Positions 38,486 through 48,347 are shown, counted from the first letter of the stretch. The stretch: DNA of 64,000 nt from Aeromonas rivuli (GCF_000820045.1 NZ_CDBJ01000054.1:62727-126726); one strand, 5' to 3'. Notes: a model not told the origin generated them from the sequence alone. Program-made: numbers and translations.

Positions 38486-40753
38486 TCAGATCTTGCAGGC
38501 GCCGCCGGCACAGCCGTCATCTTGCATGTCGGCCTGGGTGTCGTCAGCCCCGTCACGGGTGTTGTGATAATAGAGGGTCTTGAGGCCGTATTTGTAGGCG
38601 GTCAGCAGATCCTTGAGCAGCTGCTTCATCGGCACCTTGTTGCCTTCGAAACGGGCCGGATCATAGTTGGTGTTGGCAGAGATCGCCTGATCCACAAACT
38701 TCTGCATGATGCCGACCAGCTGCAGGTAACCATCGACGCTCGGTTGTTTCCAGAGCAGCTCGTATTGATCCTTGAGGCGCTCGTACTCGGGCACCACCTG
38801 CTTGAGGATGCCATCCTTGGAGGCCTTGACCGACACCAGGCCGCGCGGCGGCTCGATGCCGTTGGTGGCGTTGGAGATCTGGCTGGAAGTTTCGCTCGGC
38901 ATCAGGGCGGTCAGGGTGGAGTTGCGCAGACCCACGGTCTTGATCTCTTCGCGCAAGGTTTCCCAGTCCAGGTGCAGCGGCTCCTGGCACAACACGTCCA
39001 GATCCTTTTTATAGGTATCGATGGGCAGTATGCCCTGGGCGTAAGTGGTCTCGTTGAAGGCCGGGCAGGGGCCGAATTCACGGGCCAGCTGTACCGAGGC
39101 TTTGAGCAGATAGAACTGGATCGCCTCGAAGGTGCGGTGGGTGAGCGCCAGACCAGAACCGTCGGAGTAACGGGCGCCGTTCTTGGCCAGGTAGTAGGCG
39201 TAGTTGATGACGCCTATCCCCAGGGTACGGCGGTTCATGCTGCCTTTCTGGGCGGCCTTGAGCGGGTAGTCCTGATAGTCGAGCAGGGCATCCAGGGCGC
39301 GCACGGCCAGATCGGCCATCTCTTCGAGATCTTCGAGCTTCTCGATGGCGCCGAGGTTGAAGGCCGACAGGGTGCACAGGGCAATCTCGCCACTGTCGTC
39401 ATCCACGTTATTGAGCGGCTTGGTCGGCAGCGCAATTTCCAGGCAGAGGTTGGATTGACGTACCGGCGCCACGCTCGGATCGAACGGGCTGTGGGTGTTG
39501 CAGTGATCCACGTTCTGGATGTAGATACGACCGGTACCGGCGCGCTCCTGCATCATCAGAGAGAAGAGATCCACCGCCTTGATGGTCTTCTTGCGAATGG
39601 CCGGATCCTGCTCGTACTTGACGTAGAGCTGCTCGAACTTGTCCTGATCCGCGAAGAAGGCGTCGTACAGGCCGGGGGCATCGGAGGGGGAGAACAAGGA
39701 GATGTCACCGCCCTTGATGAGGCGCTGGTACATCAGCTTGTTGATCTGCACCCCGTAGTCCATGTGACGGACCCGGTTCTCTTCCACGCCGCGGTTGTTT
39801 TTCAGGACCAGCAAGCTCTCCACCTCGGTGTGCCACAGGGGGTAGAACAGGGTGGCGGCACCGCCGCGCACGCCGCCCTGGGAGCAGCATTTGACCGCAG
39901 TCTGGAAGTACTTGTAGAAGGGGATGCAACCGGTGTGGAAGGCTTCGCCACCACGAATGGGGCTGCCCAGACCACGAATGCGGCCAGCGTTGATGCCGAT
40001 GCCGGCGCGCTGGGAGACATAACGGACGATGGCGCTGGCGGTGGCATTGATGGAGTCCAGGCTGTCATCACACTCGATCAGCACGCAGGAGCTGAACTGA
40101 CGTGTCGGGGTGCGCACGCCGCTCATGATCGGGGTCGGCAGGGAGATCTTGAAGGTCGAGACCGCATCATAGAAGCGCTTGATATAGCTCAGGCGAGTCT
40201 CTTTCGGGTACTTGGAGAAGAGGCAGGCCGCTACCAGGATATAGAGGAACTGCGGGCTCTCGTAGATCTCGCCGGTGACGCGGTTCTGGACCAGGTATTT
40301 GCCTTCGAGCTGTTTGACGGCGGCGTAGGAGAAGTCCATGTCACGCCAGTGATCCAGGTGCTCGTTGAGCTCCTCGAATTCGGCCTGGCTGTAGTCGGTC
40401 AGCAGGTGCTTGTCGTACTTGCCCATGTCTACCAGACGGGCGACATGCTGGTAGAGGTGGGGCGGTTCGAACTGGCCGTAGGCTTTCTTGCGCAGGTGGA
40501 AGATGGCCAGACGGGCTGCCATGTACTGGTAATCCGGGCTCTGTTCGGAGATCAGATCAGCGGTAGCCTTGATGACGGTTTCGTGGATGTCGGCGGTACG
40601 GATACCGTCATAGAACTGGATGTGGGACTTGAGTTCTACCTGGGAGACTGAGACGTGGTCGAGTCCCTCAGCGGCCCAGTCGAGCACACGGTGAATTTTA
40701 TCCAGATCGATGGGTTCTTTGTGGCCGTTACGCTTCGTCACAAACAAGTTCAT
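38486..40753 (-). CDS. nrdA: Class Ia ribonucleoside-diphosphate reductase, alpha subunit
   Basis: A 755-residue catalytic R1 subunit (761 aa in E. coli) reducing all four NDPs. An N-terminal ATP-cone ([19 protein letters not shown]) provides overall allosteric control. The radical-transfer and active-site segments include [25 protein letters not shown] and [19 protein letters not shown]. The C-terminal redox cysteine pair is in [10 protein letters not shown], identical in layout to E. coli. It is the first gene of nrdA-nrdB-yfaE. Upstream DNA holds two NrdR-like boxes and a perfect DnaA box, matching known control of nrdA by NrdR and DnaA in E. coli. Confidence 0.97.
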   Translation of the reverse strand: MNLFVTKRNGHKEPIDLDKIHRVLDWAAEGLDHVSVSQVELKSHIQFYDGIRTADIHETVIKATADLISEQSPDYQYMAARLAIFHLRKKAYGQFEPPHLYQHVARLVDMGKYDKHLLTDYSQAEFEELNEHLDHWRDMDFSYAAVKQLEGKYLVQNRVTGEIYESPQFLYILVAACLFSKYPKETRLSYIKRFYDAVSTFKISLPTPIMSGVRTPTRQFSSCVLIECDDSLDSINATASAIVRYVSQRAGIGINAGRIRGLGSPIRGGEAFHTGCIPFYKYFQTAVKCCSQGGVRGGAATLFYPLWHTEVESLLVLKNNRGVEENRVRHMDYGVQINKLMYQRLIKGGDISLFSPSDAPGLYDAFFADQDKFEQLYVKYEQDPAIRKKTIKAVDLFSLMMQERAGTGRIYIQNVDHCNTHSPFDPSVAPVRQSNLCLEIALPTKPLNNVDDDSGEIALCTLSAFNLGAIEKLEDLEEMADLAVRALDALLDYQDYPLKAAQKGSMNRRTLGIGVINYAYYLAKNGARYSDGSGLALTHRTFEAIQFYLLKASVQLAREFGPCPAFNETTYAQGILPIDTYKKDLDVLCQEPLHLDWETLREEIKTVGLRNSTLTALMPSETSSQISNATNGIEPPRGLVSVKASKDGILKQVVPEYERLKDQYELLWKQPSVDGYLQLVGIMQKFVDQAISANTNYDPARFEGNKVPMKQLLKDLLTAYKYGLKTLYYHNTRDGADDTQADMQDDGCAGGACKI

Positions 40754-40851
40754 TGGCTGATGACCTTTAGTTGATTCCCGAAAAACTCACCGCAAGGCTT
40801 GACAAGCAAGCCAATTCGCCCCTCGTTTCTAGTGGGACGATATGCGGTGAG

Positions 40852-40898
40852 GCACAAGATGTAGTGTTATTTTGAGTTCGAGCTACAAGATAGTGAGG
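40852..40898 (-). promoter_or_regulatory. Tandem NrdR-like boxes upstream of nrdA
   Basis: The 16-mer at 40852-40867 (GCACAAGATGTAGTGT) matches the NrdR palindrome consensus at about 13 of 16 positions. A weaker copy starting at 40883 shares ACAAGAT. The two copies are 31 nt apart, the roughly three-helical-turn spacing known for NrdR pairs. Confidence 0.6.
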
Positions 40899-40937
40899 TC
40901 ATCACAGCTTTGCAACGTATGGATGGGGGTATAGCTG

Positions 40938-40946
40938 TGGATAAAT
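40938..40946 (-). promoter_or_regulatory. DnaA box upstream of nrdA
   Basis: Perfect 9-mer TTATCCACA on the minus strand, about 185 nt upstream of the nrdA start. DnaA control of nrdAB is established in E. coli. Confidence 0.6.
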
Positions 40947-41213
40947 TGTGGGTGTCTCATGATAGTTAGTGACTGCTCACAGTGAACGGGTTTTCCTTCG
41001 TCCGCTCCCTGAAAAGCAAGCCTGCCTATCCAAGATATAAAATTAAAATAACTTTTTTTTCTTGCGAAACTAGCCCCGTTTTACTAGCAATCGCACCCCT
41101 CTGGATCCTTGCACAATCCCTGTGCGATCCGCGCCAAAAATGGTCGCCATTATGCGGCAACGTTCCCCGCGCAGAACGGTGAAAAAGTGAGTCATCGAGC
41201 CTGTGCCGTGCGT
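40947..41213. other. Intergenic DNA between nrdA regulatory sites and the gph terminator
   Basis: Contains an AT-rich tract near 41035-41062. A TTGCGA-17-TAGCAA pair (41063-41091) on the plus strand resembles a promoter and would lead to the hairpin at 41216. No credible ORF. A short plus-strand RNA ending at that hairpin is conceivable but unsupported. Confidence 0.35.
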
Positions 41214-41215
41214 GC

Positions 41216-41249
41216 AAACAGACAGGGCCCGTCGGGCCCTGTCTGTTTC
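41216..41249. terminator. Long perfect hairpin downstream of ubiG-gph
   Basis: Perfect 15-bp inverted repeat AAACAGACAGGGCCC/GGGCCCTGTCTGTTT with a GTC loop. It probably ends the ubiG-gph transcript on the minus strand, with the distal T residues of the stem acting as the U tract. Confidence 0.75.
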
Positions 41250-41368
41250 ATGTTAATGATGGCAAGTGGATGGCGACAAGGGTCCCTCGGCGACGCATCT
41301 GCGGCATGAGCACGCGCCGGGATGGGCCATCTTTGATCCCGGCGGGATCCAGCGAGTCTGGCTGTGCG

Positions 41369-42052
41369 TCACCCGAGTTCGTAGCGCAACCAGTGATGCA
41401 ACGCCTGCACCGTATCAAAGTGCAGATCCGCCCCCCAGGCAGCCGGGTCATCCTCCCCATGCAGGTAGCCCCAGCCGGCGATGGCGGTCAACATGCCGGC
41501 GTTGCGGCCCGCCTCGATGTCGCGCACATGGTCGCCGACATAGAGGCAGTGAGCGGCCTCGACCCCTAACTGCTCACAGGCGAAATACATGGGGGCGGGG
41601 TCGGGCTTGCGCACCGGCAGGGTATCGGCGCTGACCGTCACGCCACAGCTGGCCAGGGCCGGCAGGGCCGCCAGCAGCGGCTCGGTCAAAAAGCCCGGCT
41701 TGTTGGTGACGATGCCCCAGGGCAGGGACCGCTCGTCCAGCCATTCGATGAGATCGATCATGCCCTCGTAGGGGCGGGTGCCGACGCACAGATGGCTGGC
41801 GTAGTAATCGAGCAGGGCGCTGCGCAGGCGCGTCGCCCCCAGCTCTTCCAGCAGCTCGTCCCCCAAACCCGCCTTGAGCAGGCCGAGCGCCCCGTGGGAG
41901 GTGGTCTGGCGAATGATCTCATCCGAGAGCGGGGCAAAGCCTTCGCTTATCAGCACATGGTTGACCGCGGCGCCCAAGTCCGGGGCGGTGTCGAGCAGGG
42001 TGCCGTCCAGGTCGAACAGCACGCAGCGCACGCTTGTCTGGCGGGTACTCAT
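41369..42052 (-). CDS. gph: Phosphoglycolate phosphatase
   Basis: A 227-residue HAD-superfamily phosphatase removing 2-phosphoglycolate formed during DNA repair. The nucleophile motif is VLFDLDGTLLDT near the N-terminus. IVTNKPG is motif II, the KPDP lysine is in VRKPDPAPM, and the metal-binding motif IV is LYVGDHVRDIEAG. The ATG at 42052 shares one base with the ubiG stop (TGATG), so the two genes are translationally coupled. A TTG one codon upstream is not needed. In E. coli gph lies elsewhere; the close pairing with ubiG here may only reflect operon shuffling. A closely related pyrimidine nucleotidase or MupP-type role cannot be excluded. Confidence 0.85.
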   Translation of the reverse strand: MSTRQTSVRCVLFDLDGTLLDTAPDLGAAVNHVLISEGFAPLSDEIIRQTTSHGALGLLKAGLGDELLEELGATRLRSALLDYYASHLCVGTRPYEGMIDLIEWLDERSLPWGIVTNKPGFLTEPLLAALPALASCGVTVSADTLPVRKPDPAPMYFACEQLGVEAAHCLYVGDHVRDIEAGRNAGMLTAIAGWGYLHGEDDPAAWGADLHFDTVQALHHWLRYELG

Positions 42053-42768
42053 CAACCCAGCTCCGGGCGGACAAACTCCACCATGTAGTTGACATCGACG
42101 TTGGCGCCCAGCTTGAAGTGGCCGGTGAGCGGCGAGTAGTGCACCCCGCTCATGTCCCGTACCAGCAGGCCCGCGGCCTCACCCATGCGACACAGTTCGG
42201 CGGGGGTGATGAATTTTTTGTGGTCATGGGTCCCCTTGGGCACCATTTTCATCAGGTATTCGGCGCCGACAATCATCATCAGGAACGACTTGGGGTTGCG
42301 GTTGATGGTCGAGACGAACACCCGGCCGCCCGGGCGCACCAGGGTGGCGATGGCACGCAGCACCGAGGCGGGATCCGGCACGTGCTCGAGCATCTCCATG
42401 CAGGTCACCACATCGTACTGACCGGGCGCCTCATCGGCGTGCTGCTCGGCGGTCATCTGCTGGTAGTGAAGTTCGACCCCCTGTTCCAGGGCGTGGAGGC
42501 GGGCGACCCCGAGGGGCTCCTTGCCCATGTCGATGCCGGTCACCTTGGCGCCACGGCGGGCCATGCTCTCGGAGAGAATGCCGCCGCCGCAGCCGATGTC
42601 GAGCACCGGCTTGCCAAACAGGCCGCCACTCTTGTCGGTGATCCAGTCAAGGCGCACCGGGTTGATTTGATGCAGCGGCTTGAACTCACCCTCCAGATCC
42701 CACCAGCGGGAGGCGATGGCTTCGAATTTGGCAATTTCTGTCAGATCGACATTGGCGTCAGTGTTCAT
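42052..42768 (-). CDS. ubiG: Ubiquinone biosynthesis O-methyltransferase UbiG
   Basis: A 238-residue SAM-dependent methyltransferase (240 aa in E. coli) carrying out both O-methylations of ubiquinone synthesis. The glycine-rich SAM motif is [36 protein letters not shown] and [14 protein letters not shown] follow, as in the family. The frame is open upstream to 42882, but that part does not fit. The start is set at [16 protein letters not shown] behind CAGGATTTTGCCAAG. It diverges from gyrA, the same arrangement as E. coli ubiG/gyrA, and is followed by gph with a one-base overlap. Confidence 0.95.
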   Translation of the reverse strand: MNTDANVDLTEIAKFEAIASRWWDLEGEFKPLHQINPVRLDWITDKSGGLFGKPVLDIGCGGGILSESMARRGAKVTGIDMGKEPLGVARLHALEQGVELHYQQMTAEQHADEAPGQYDVVTCMEMLEHVPDPASVLRAIATLVRPGGRVFVSTINRNPKSFLMMIVGAEYLMKMVPKGTHDHKKFITPAELCRMGEAAGLLVRDMSGVHYSPLTGHFKLGANVDVNYMVEFVRPELG

Positions 42769-42874
42769 CTTGGCAAAATCCTGTGGCAGGGCGCTCGACC
42801 CGTCGGGAGCGCAATCTATTGTCCTGGCGGGCATTATAACGAACCAACTTATGCAAACCAGCCCGATTTCCGAC

Positions 42875-42903
42875 TTAAGCAATGGCCCTTGTTGTGTTAC
42901 TAT
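42875..42903 (+). promoter_or_regulatory. Possible gyrA promoter
   Basis: TTAAGC and TACTAT separated by 17 nt, about 50 nt upstream of the gyrA ATG. The -35 is weak. Supercoiling-sensitive gyrase promoters are often of this kind. Confidence 0.4.
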
Positions 42904-42952
42904 GTCGCGCTGTTTATGCCAAAGAACAACTAATTAGGGATTAAGGCTTTCT

Positions 42953-45730
42953 ATGAGCGATCTGGCCAGAGAGATCACGCCGATCAACATCGAAGAAGAG
43001 CTCAAGAGTTCCTATCTGGATTACGCCATGAGCGTGATCGTAGGACGAGCTCTGCCGGATGTGCGTGATGGCTTGAAACCGGTTCACCGCCGCGTTCTGT
43101 TTGCTATGAACGAGTTGGGGAACGACTGGAACAAGCCCTATAAAAAATCGGCCCGTGTGGTCGGTGACGTAATCGGTAAATACCACCCCCACGGCGACAG
43201 TGCCGTGTATGACACCATCGTCCGCATGGCGCAGGATTTTTCCATGCGTTACATGATGGTCGACGGTCAGGGTAACTTCGGTTCGGTCGACGGCGACAGC
43301 GCCGCCGCCATGCGTTATACCGAAGTCCGGATGGCGCGCATCTCCCATGAGCTGCTGGCCGATCTGGACAAAGAGACCGTGGACTGGGTGCCCAACTATG
43401 ACGGCACCGAGCTGATCCCGGCTGTCATGCCCACCAAGGTGCCCAACCTGCTGGTCAACGGCTCCTCCGGTATCGCGGTGGGCATGGCGACCAACATTCC
43501 GCCTCATAATCTCACCGAGATAGTGAACGGCTGTCTGGCGCTGATCGAAAATGGCTCCCTCACCATCGATGAGCTGATGACCTACATCAGCGGCCCAGAC
43601 TTCCCCACCGGCGCCATCATCAACGGTCGTTCCGGCATCGTGCAGGCCTACCGCACCGGTCGCGGCTCCGTCTATGTGCGTGCCAAGGCCGAAGTGGAAG
43701 TGGACGAGAAGACGAGTCGCGAGACCATCATCGTTCACGAGCTGCCTTATCAGGTGAACAAGGCGCGGTTGATCGAGAAGATCGCCGAGCTGGTCAAAGA
43801 GAAGAAACTCGAGGGCATCAGTGCCCTGCGCGATGAGTCTGATAAAGACGGCATGCGCATCGTTATCGAGATCAAGCGCGGCGAGTCCGGCGAGATTGTG
43901 CTGAACAATCTCTACAAGCACACCCAGATGCAGACCACGTTCGGCATCAACATGGTGGCGCTCGATAACAACCAGCCCAAGGTGATGAACCTTAAAGAGA
44001 TCCTGGATGCCTTCCTGCTGCACCGCCGTGAGGTAGTGACCCGCCGGACCGTGTTCGAACTGCGCAAGGCGCGGGATCGGGCGCACATCCTGGAAGGTCT
44101 GGCTGTTGCGCTGGCCAACATTGACCCCATCATCGAGCTGATCCGTCACTCCGACACCCCTGCCGACGCGAAGGCCAAGCTGGTCGCGCGCGGCTGGGAG
44201 CTCGGCAACGTGGCCGGCATGCTGGAAAAAGCCGGTGACGATGCAGCCCGCCCCGAGTGGCTGGAGCCTGAGTTCGGTATCCGTGAAGGCCAGTACTTCC
44301 TGACCGAGCAGCAGGCCCAGGCCATCCTTGACCTGCGTCTGCACAAGCTGACCGGTCTGGAGCACGAGAAGATCCTGGAAGAGTACCAATCTCTACTGGA
44401 TCTGATCGCCGAGCTGCTGTTCATTCTGGCAAGCCCGGAACGCCTGATGGAAGTGATCCGCGATGAACTGCTGGCCGTGCGCGAGCAGTATGGCGACGAG
44501 CGTCGCACCGAGATCAGCGCCTCCAGCGCCGAGATCAACATCGAAGATCTGATCACCCCGGAAGACGTGGTGGTGACCCTCTCTCACCAGGGTTATGTGA
44601 AGTATCAGCCGCTGACCGACTACGAGGCCCAGCGCCGCGGTGGTCGTGGCAAGTCGGCCACCCGGATCAAGGAAGAGGACTTTGTGGAGCGTCTGTTGGT
44701 GGCCAACACCCACGACACCATTTTGTGCTTCTCCACCCGTGGCAAGGTCTACTGGCTCAAGGTGTATCAGCTGCCTGAGGCGTCCCGTAGCGCCCGTGGC
44801 CGCCCGATCATCAACTTGCTGCCGCTGGAAGAGGGTGAACGTATCACCGCCATCCTGCCGGTCAAAGAGTATAGCGACGACAAGTATGTGTTCTTCGCCA
44901 CCGCCGACGGTACCGTGAAGAAGACCAGCCTGTCAGCGTTCAGCCGTCCGCTCTCCTCCGGCATTCGTGCCATCAACCTCAAAGAGGGCGATGAGCTGAT
45001 TGGCGTGGACATCACCGATGGCAGCAACGAGATCATGTTGTTCTCCGATGCGGGCAAGGTGGTTCGCTTCAATGAAGGCAGCGGCCGCGCCGATGCGGAT
45101 GTCGAGAACGATAGCGACGCCGATGAGGATGTGGAAGCCGATGCCGTCAGTGATGACGACAGCAGTGACGCCGCCGAAGGCAGCGAAACCAAGGGCACCT
45201 TCAAGGGGGTTCGCCCCATGGGTCGTACCGCCGGTGGGGTACGGGGTATCCGTCTGCTCAATGGCGACAAGGTGGTCTCTCTCATCGTCCCCCGTGGCGA
45301 AGGCGCCATCCTGACCGCTACCGAGAACGGTTATGGCAAGCGTACCGCGCTGACCGAGTACCCGACCAAGAGCCGTGGTACCCAGGGCGTTCGCTCCATC
45401 AAGGTGGACGAGCGTAACGGCAAGGTGATCGATGCGATCCAGGTCGAAGATACCGACCAGATCATGCTGATCACCAATGGCGGCACCCTGGTGCGTACTC
45501 GCGTTGCCGAGGTGAGCATCATAGGCCGTAACACCGGTGGTGTTCGTCTGATCCGTACCGGTGAAGATGAGACAGTGGTCGGTCTGCAGCGTATCGCCGA
45601 AAGCGACGAGGAAGAGGTCCTGATGGATGGTGAGTCGGCTGAAGCCGGTACCGCCGCCGCAGGTGACATCGTCCCCGAGTCGGGCGAGGCTCAGCAGAGT
45701 GATCAAGCCGAACAGGCCGATGAGGAGTAA
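42953..45730 (+). CDS. gyrA: DNA gyrase subunit A
   Basis: A 925-residue type IIA topoisomerase subunit, 50 longer than E. coli GyrA (875). The N-terminal 120 residues align without gaps: Tyr122 of AMRYTEVR is the DNA-linked tyrosine. The quinolone region [10 protein letters not shown] has the wild-type Ser83 and Asp87. The GyrA-box is QRRGGRG. The extra length is mainly an acidic insertion at about residues 709-755 in the C-terminal pinwheel, between FNEGSGR and [11 protein letters not shown]. It is rich in Asp, Glu, Ala and Ser, and is followed by an acidic tail as usual. It diverges from ubiG and ends at a perfect terminator. Confidence 0.98.
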   Translation: MSDLAREITPINIEEELKSSYLDYAMSVIVGRALPDVRDGLKPVHRRVLFAMNELGNDWNKPYKKSARVVGDVIGKYHPHGDSAVYDTIVRMAQDFSMRYMMVDGQGNFGSVDGDSAAAMRYTEVRMARISHELLADLDKETVDWVPNYDGTELIPAVMPTKVPNLLVNGSSGIAVGMATNIPPHNLTEIVNGCLALIENGSLTIDELMTYISGPDFPTGAIINGRSGIVQAYRTGRGSVYVRAKAEVEVDEKTSRETIIVHELPYQVNKARLIEKIAELVKEKKLEGISALRDESDKDGMRIVIEIKRGESGEIVLNNLYKHTQMQTTFGINMVALDNNQPKVMNLKEILDAFLLHRREVVTRRTVFELRKARDRAHILEGLAVALANIDPIIELIRHSDTPADAKAKLVARGWELGNVAGMLEKAGDDAARPEWLEPEFGIREGQYFLTEQQAQAILDLRLHKLTGLEHEKILEEYQSLLDLIAELLFILASPERLMEVIRDELLAVREQYGDERRTEISASSAEINIEDLITPEDVVVTLSHQGYVKYQPLTDYEAQRRGGRGKSATRIKEEDFVERLLVANTHDTILCFSTRGKVYWLKVYQLPEASRSARGRPIINLLPLEEGERITAILPVKEYSDDKYVFFATADGTVKKTSLSAFSRPLSSGIRAINLKEGDELIGVDITDGSNEIMLFSDAGKVVRFNEGSGRADADVENDSDADEDVEADAVSDDDSSDAAEGSETKGTFKGVRPMGRTAGGVRGIRLLNGDKVVSLIVPRGEGAILTATENGYGKRTALTEYPTKSRGTQGVRSIKVDERNGKVIDAIQVEDTDQIMLITNGGTLVRTRVAEVSIIGRNTGGVRLIRTGEDETVVGLQRIAESDEEEVLMDGESAEAGTAAAGDIVPESGEAQQSDQAEQADEE

Positions 45731-45765
45731 TACTCCATCGTCTGGCCGAGTTGGCTAGTTGCTGC

Positions 45766-45796
45766 AAAAAAGAGCGCCTTAGGGCGCTCTTTTTTA
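45766..45796 (+). terminator. Terminator of gyrA
   Basis: AAAAAAGAGCGCC/GGCGCTCTTTTTT 13-bp stem with a TTAG loop. The A and T arms serve both strands. Confidence 0.92.
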
Positions 45797-45956
45797 TGGT
45801 CTGCAGTTGGCTGGCGGCAACCTTGGATCTGGCTGGCGTTGTCTCGCTCAGCATGAGCTCCTTGGCCGGCAGGACCGAATGTCATCTGGTTGTCATGGCA
45901 CAAGGATAAGCTGCACTCGACATCAGCCGGTGTCGTGTCATGTCGAGGAGTCTGCG

Positions 45957-46082
45957 ATGTTACAACTCTGGTGGTCGAAATGGTTCGGGGATGAGTCTGG
46001 GGCTGAGCGGGAAGAGGAGTTGGTGGCCTTTGAGCCATCCAGGATCCCGGTTGAATTGCTAAAAGGCAGCCAATCGTCCTGA
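45957..46082 (+). CDS. Putative 41-residue small protein, unknown function
   Basis: A short ORF starting MLQLWWSKWFGDESG and ending VELLKGSQSS. GAGGAG seven bases before the ATG is a strong ribosome binding site. The N-terminal 10 residues are aromatic and amphipathic (Trp-Trp, Trp, Phe). The rest is charged with an acidic centre (EREEEL), suggesting a peripheral membrane or protein-binding peptide, not a spanning one. The upstream frame is open to 45807 without a better start. A 9-bp GC-rich hairpin (AGCGGGAGA/TCTCCCGCT, 46122-46148) follows within 40 nt but lacks a T tract. No family is recognised. Confidence 0.45.
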   Translation: MLQLWWSKWFGDESGAEREEELVAFEPSRIPVELLKGSQSS

Positions 46083-46404
46083 AGCTCAGCCGCTCTCTGC
46101 GCTGCAGGGGGCAGTGGTAAAGCGGGAGAGGGGATATGTCTCCCGCTAGATGCCACAGGGCCATCCTGGGGATGGCAGTGCCAGCCAGGACCTGGTGGTA
46201 ACTACCCGCAGCAGAGTCCTTGCTCCGCTCTACGCTCCCACTCTTGATACTCCATTATCCGTGATCCCATGGTTTCACTTGGGTTCGCGGTTCCCTCCTG
46301 AACCTCTCCATCCTGTGTCTGCTCCCATTGCCTGGATGCCCGGCTCACCGTCTGTTGCCACGCTGTCATCCTTTCATCTCGATGGGTTGGCGGGGCGGGT
46401 GACG
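46083..46404. other. Intergenic region after the 41-residue ORF
   Basis: About 320 nt between a small plus-strand ORF and the convergent radical SAM gene. The only structure seen is the 9-bp hairpin at 46122-46148. A plus-strand open frame starting at 46150 is the antisense shadow of the radical SAM gene. Confidence 0.4.
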
Positions 46405-47463
46405 CTAGAACAGTTCGAACTGTTGATGGGGGCGGATAAAAGCGCGTTGATTAAGGGGCGTATGAGCCGAGTTGAGCCCCGAGCGTTTGCAGATCAGCCG
46501 AAAGCGCTGGGCAAGCAGCTCGGCAAACTGGCCGCTGCCACGCATGCGATCCCCGAAGGCCGGGCTATTGAGCCGGCCTTCCCGGCTGGCTTTCAGTTGA
46601 TTCAGGACAGCCTGCCGCTTGTCGGGATAGTGCAACGTCAGCCAGTCATCAAAGAGCTGCGTCAGCTCATGGGGCAGGCGCAGCAAGATGTAGTCAGCCT
46701 GGTTGGCCCCCTGCGCGGCGGCCGCGCTGATGATCTGCTCGAGTTCAGATCCGTTGAGCCTGGGGATCATGGGGGCTGCCAGTACTCCCACCGGGATCCC
46801 GGCCCGTGCCAGCTTGCCGATCACCGCCAGCCGTCCCTGCCCCGTACTGGCTCTGGGTTCCAGTTTTCGCCTGAGATCCTCATCCAGTGTGGTGACCGAG
46901 ACCATGACGTGGCACAAGTCTTCGCTGGCGAGAGCCTGTAGCAACTCGAGGTCTCTGAGCACCATGGCGCTCTTGGTAATGATGCCTACCGGATGCTTGT
47001 GGGCCAGCATCACTTCGAGCAAGGCGCGGGTGAGGCGGTATTGCTGCTCAATGGGCTGATAGGGATCGGTATTGGCGCCAATGACGATGGTCTGTGGTTG
47101 ATATCCGGGTTTGGAAAATGCCTGACGCAATAGGTGGGCGGCGTTGAGCTTGGCAAACAGTTTTGTTTCAAAATCGAGCCCTGGGGAGAGCTCCAGGTAG
47201 GCATGGCTGGGCCTGGCATAGCAATAAATACAGCCATGTTCACAACCCTGATAGGGGTTGATGGAGCGACTAAAGGGTACATCCGGCGACTGGTTATGGC
47301 TGATGATGCTCCTGGCCTGGATCCCGTGCACCTGGGTTTGAGGGGCGCTATTCATAAACTCGGGCGCCCAGTCGATGCCTTGTTGCCAGCCATCGTCGAC
47401 GGCCTCGATGCGGAGGCCACTGAAACGATGATCCAGGTTGTGAAGGGTACCGCGTCCAGCCAT
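46405..47463 (-). CDS. PA0069 family radical SAM protein (SplB-like)
   Basis: A 352-residue radical SAM protein of the PA0069/SplB-like group. The cluster-binding CxxxCxxC is present as CEHGCIYCYAR near residue 74, followed by GANTDPYQPIE and TKSAMVLRDLELL, typical of the family. Spore photoproduct lyase-like proteins repair DNA in spore formers, but the role of this family in proteobacteria is not established. The start ATG at 47463 is 20 nt from a perfect LexA-type operator (CTGT-N8-ACAG), which strongly suggests SOS control and a DNA damage role. It is convergent with the 41-residue ORF and divergent from the Sel1-repeat gene. Confidence 0.88.
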   Translation of the reverse strand: MAGRGTLHNLDHRFSGLRIEAVDDGWQQGIDWAPEFMNSAPQTQVHGIQARSIISHNQSPDVPFSRSINPYQGCEHGCIYCYARPSHAYLELSPGLDFETKLFAKLNAAHLLRQAFSKPGYQPQTIVIGANTDPYQPIEQQYRLTRALLEVMLAHKHPVGIITKSAMVLRDLELLQALASEDLCHVMVSVTTLDEDLRRKLEPRASTGQGRLAVIGKLARAGIPVGVLAAPMIPRLNGSELEQIISAAAAQGANQADYILLRLPHELTQLFDDWLTLHYPDKRQAVLNQLKASREGRLNSPAFGDRMRGSGQFAELLAQRFRLICKRSGLNSAHTPLNQRAFIRPHQQFELF

Positions 47464-47480
47464 CTCTCACTGCTCATAAT

Positions 47481-47500
47481 AACTGTGTTTATATACAGTC
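47481..47500 (-). promoter_or_regulatory. Consensus LexA (SOS) box
   Basis: CTGT GTTTATAT ACAG at 47483-47498 is a perfect match to the gammaproteobacterial CTGT-N8-ACAG operator with an AT-rich centre. Its edge is 20 nt from the radical SAM start codon, a position overlapping the probable promoter. Confidence 0.75.
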
Positions 47501-47679
47501 ATTGTGAGCGATGAGACCGACAAAGACAAGTCGCCAGACGACAGTGGGATGGGCCCCTCATCCAATGAGGATGGGGAGGGGCCAGGGGCTGACGCAAACC
47601 CCCGGTACTGCTCAGGCTTGCGTTCCAGATTACATTTCGTTTACATAAACCAAATGCGAACTGGATCACGGAACTCCTT

Positions 47680-48270
47680 ATGACAAAGTCACGCTACCGC
47701 TGGTTGTTCATTGGCCTGACCGGTGTGCTGATCTGGCGTCTGCTGCCGGATGGTGCAGACGAGATGCACAGTGCCCAGCGCGCCTGGCAGCAGGGGCGTT
47801 TCAGTCAAGCCGTCGGGATCTGGCAGTTGAAAGCCGAGGCGGGAGAACCCAGAGCGCAGGCCTTGATGGGATGGAGCCATGAGCTGGGGCAGGGCAGTAC
47901 CGCGGATGTGGCTGAGGCGATTCGCCTCTATCGCCTGGCTGCCGAGGGGGGTGATGCCTTTGGTCAATATCGCTTGGGGGAGGTTTATCTGCGCGGTCAT
48001 GGGGTGACGCAGGATCTGGCGCTGGCGTTTCACTGGATGGATCTGGCGGCCCGCAACGGTGATGTGCCCGCCATGCTCAAGCTTGGCATTTTGCATCTGA
48101 TGGGGGTCAATGGCCGGGTGGACCTGGTTCAGGCCAGGCAGTGGCTGTTTCAGGCCGCCCAGGGGGGCAACAAGATGGCGCTGCGGGTGTTGGAGGAGCT
48201 GACCCTGGCGGAGGAGGGCAAGAGCCAGTTCGATTTCAACTGGCAGCCACTGCTGGTTGGGGCCAGCTGA
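47680..48270 (+). CDS. Sel1-repeat (TPR-like) membrane-anchored protein
   Basis: A 196-residue protein with a short basic N-terminus (MTKSRYR) and one hydrophobic segment (residues 8-23), giving a likely inner membrane anchor or uncleaved signal. Three to four Sel1-type repeats follow, each about 36 residues. They are visible as AQALMGWSHELGQGSTADVAEAI, GQYRLGEVYLRGHGVTQDLALAF and AMLKLGILHLMGVNGRVDLVQAR. Such repeats form alpha-solenoid scaffolds for protein-protein contacts, probably periplasmic here. There is no catalytic signature, so function is unknown. A strong terminator follows, and it appears to be monocistronic. Confidence 0.85.
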   Translation: MTKSRYRWLFIGLTGVLIWRLLPDGADEMHSAQRAWQQGRFSQAVGIWQLKAEAGEPRAQALMGWSHELGQGSTADVAEAIRLYRLAAEGGDAFGQYRLGEVYLRGHGVTQDLALAFHWMDLAARNGDVPAMLKLGILHLMGVNGRVDLVQARQWLFQAAQGGNKMALRVLEELTLAEEGKSQFDFNWQPLLVGAS

Positions 48271-48304
48271 TCCGGCCAATGACAGGGTTGGCTTGAGCTG
48301 CGAA

Positions 48305-48347
48305 AGAAGGAGGTCTGCCATCAACTACCAGACCTCCTTATTGTTTG
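48305..48347 (+). terminator. Terminator of the Sel1-repeat gene
   Basis: AAGGAGGTCTG/CAGACCTCCTT 11-bp stem with an 11-nt loop, followed by ATTGTTT. Confidence 0.8.

Noticed and set aside
41216-41249. 15-bp perfect palindrome as a mobile element end or REP-like repeat
   Set aside because: A single copy beside the end of an operon is better explained as a terminator. Similar hairpins at 17393 and 45766 have unrelated sequences.
46150-46941. 263-codon plus-strand frame opposite the radical SAM gene
   Set aside because: Antisense shadow of a well supported gene. No domain and no ribosome binding site.
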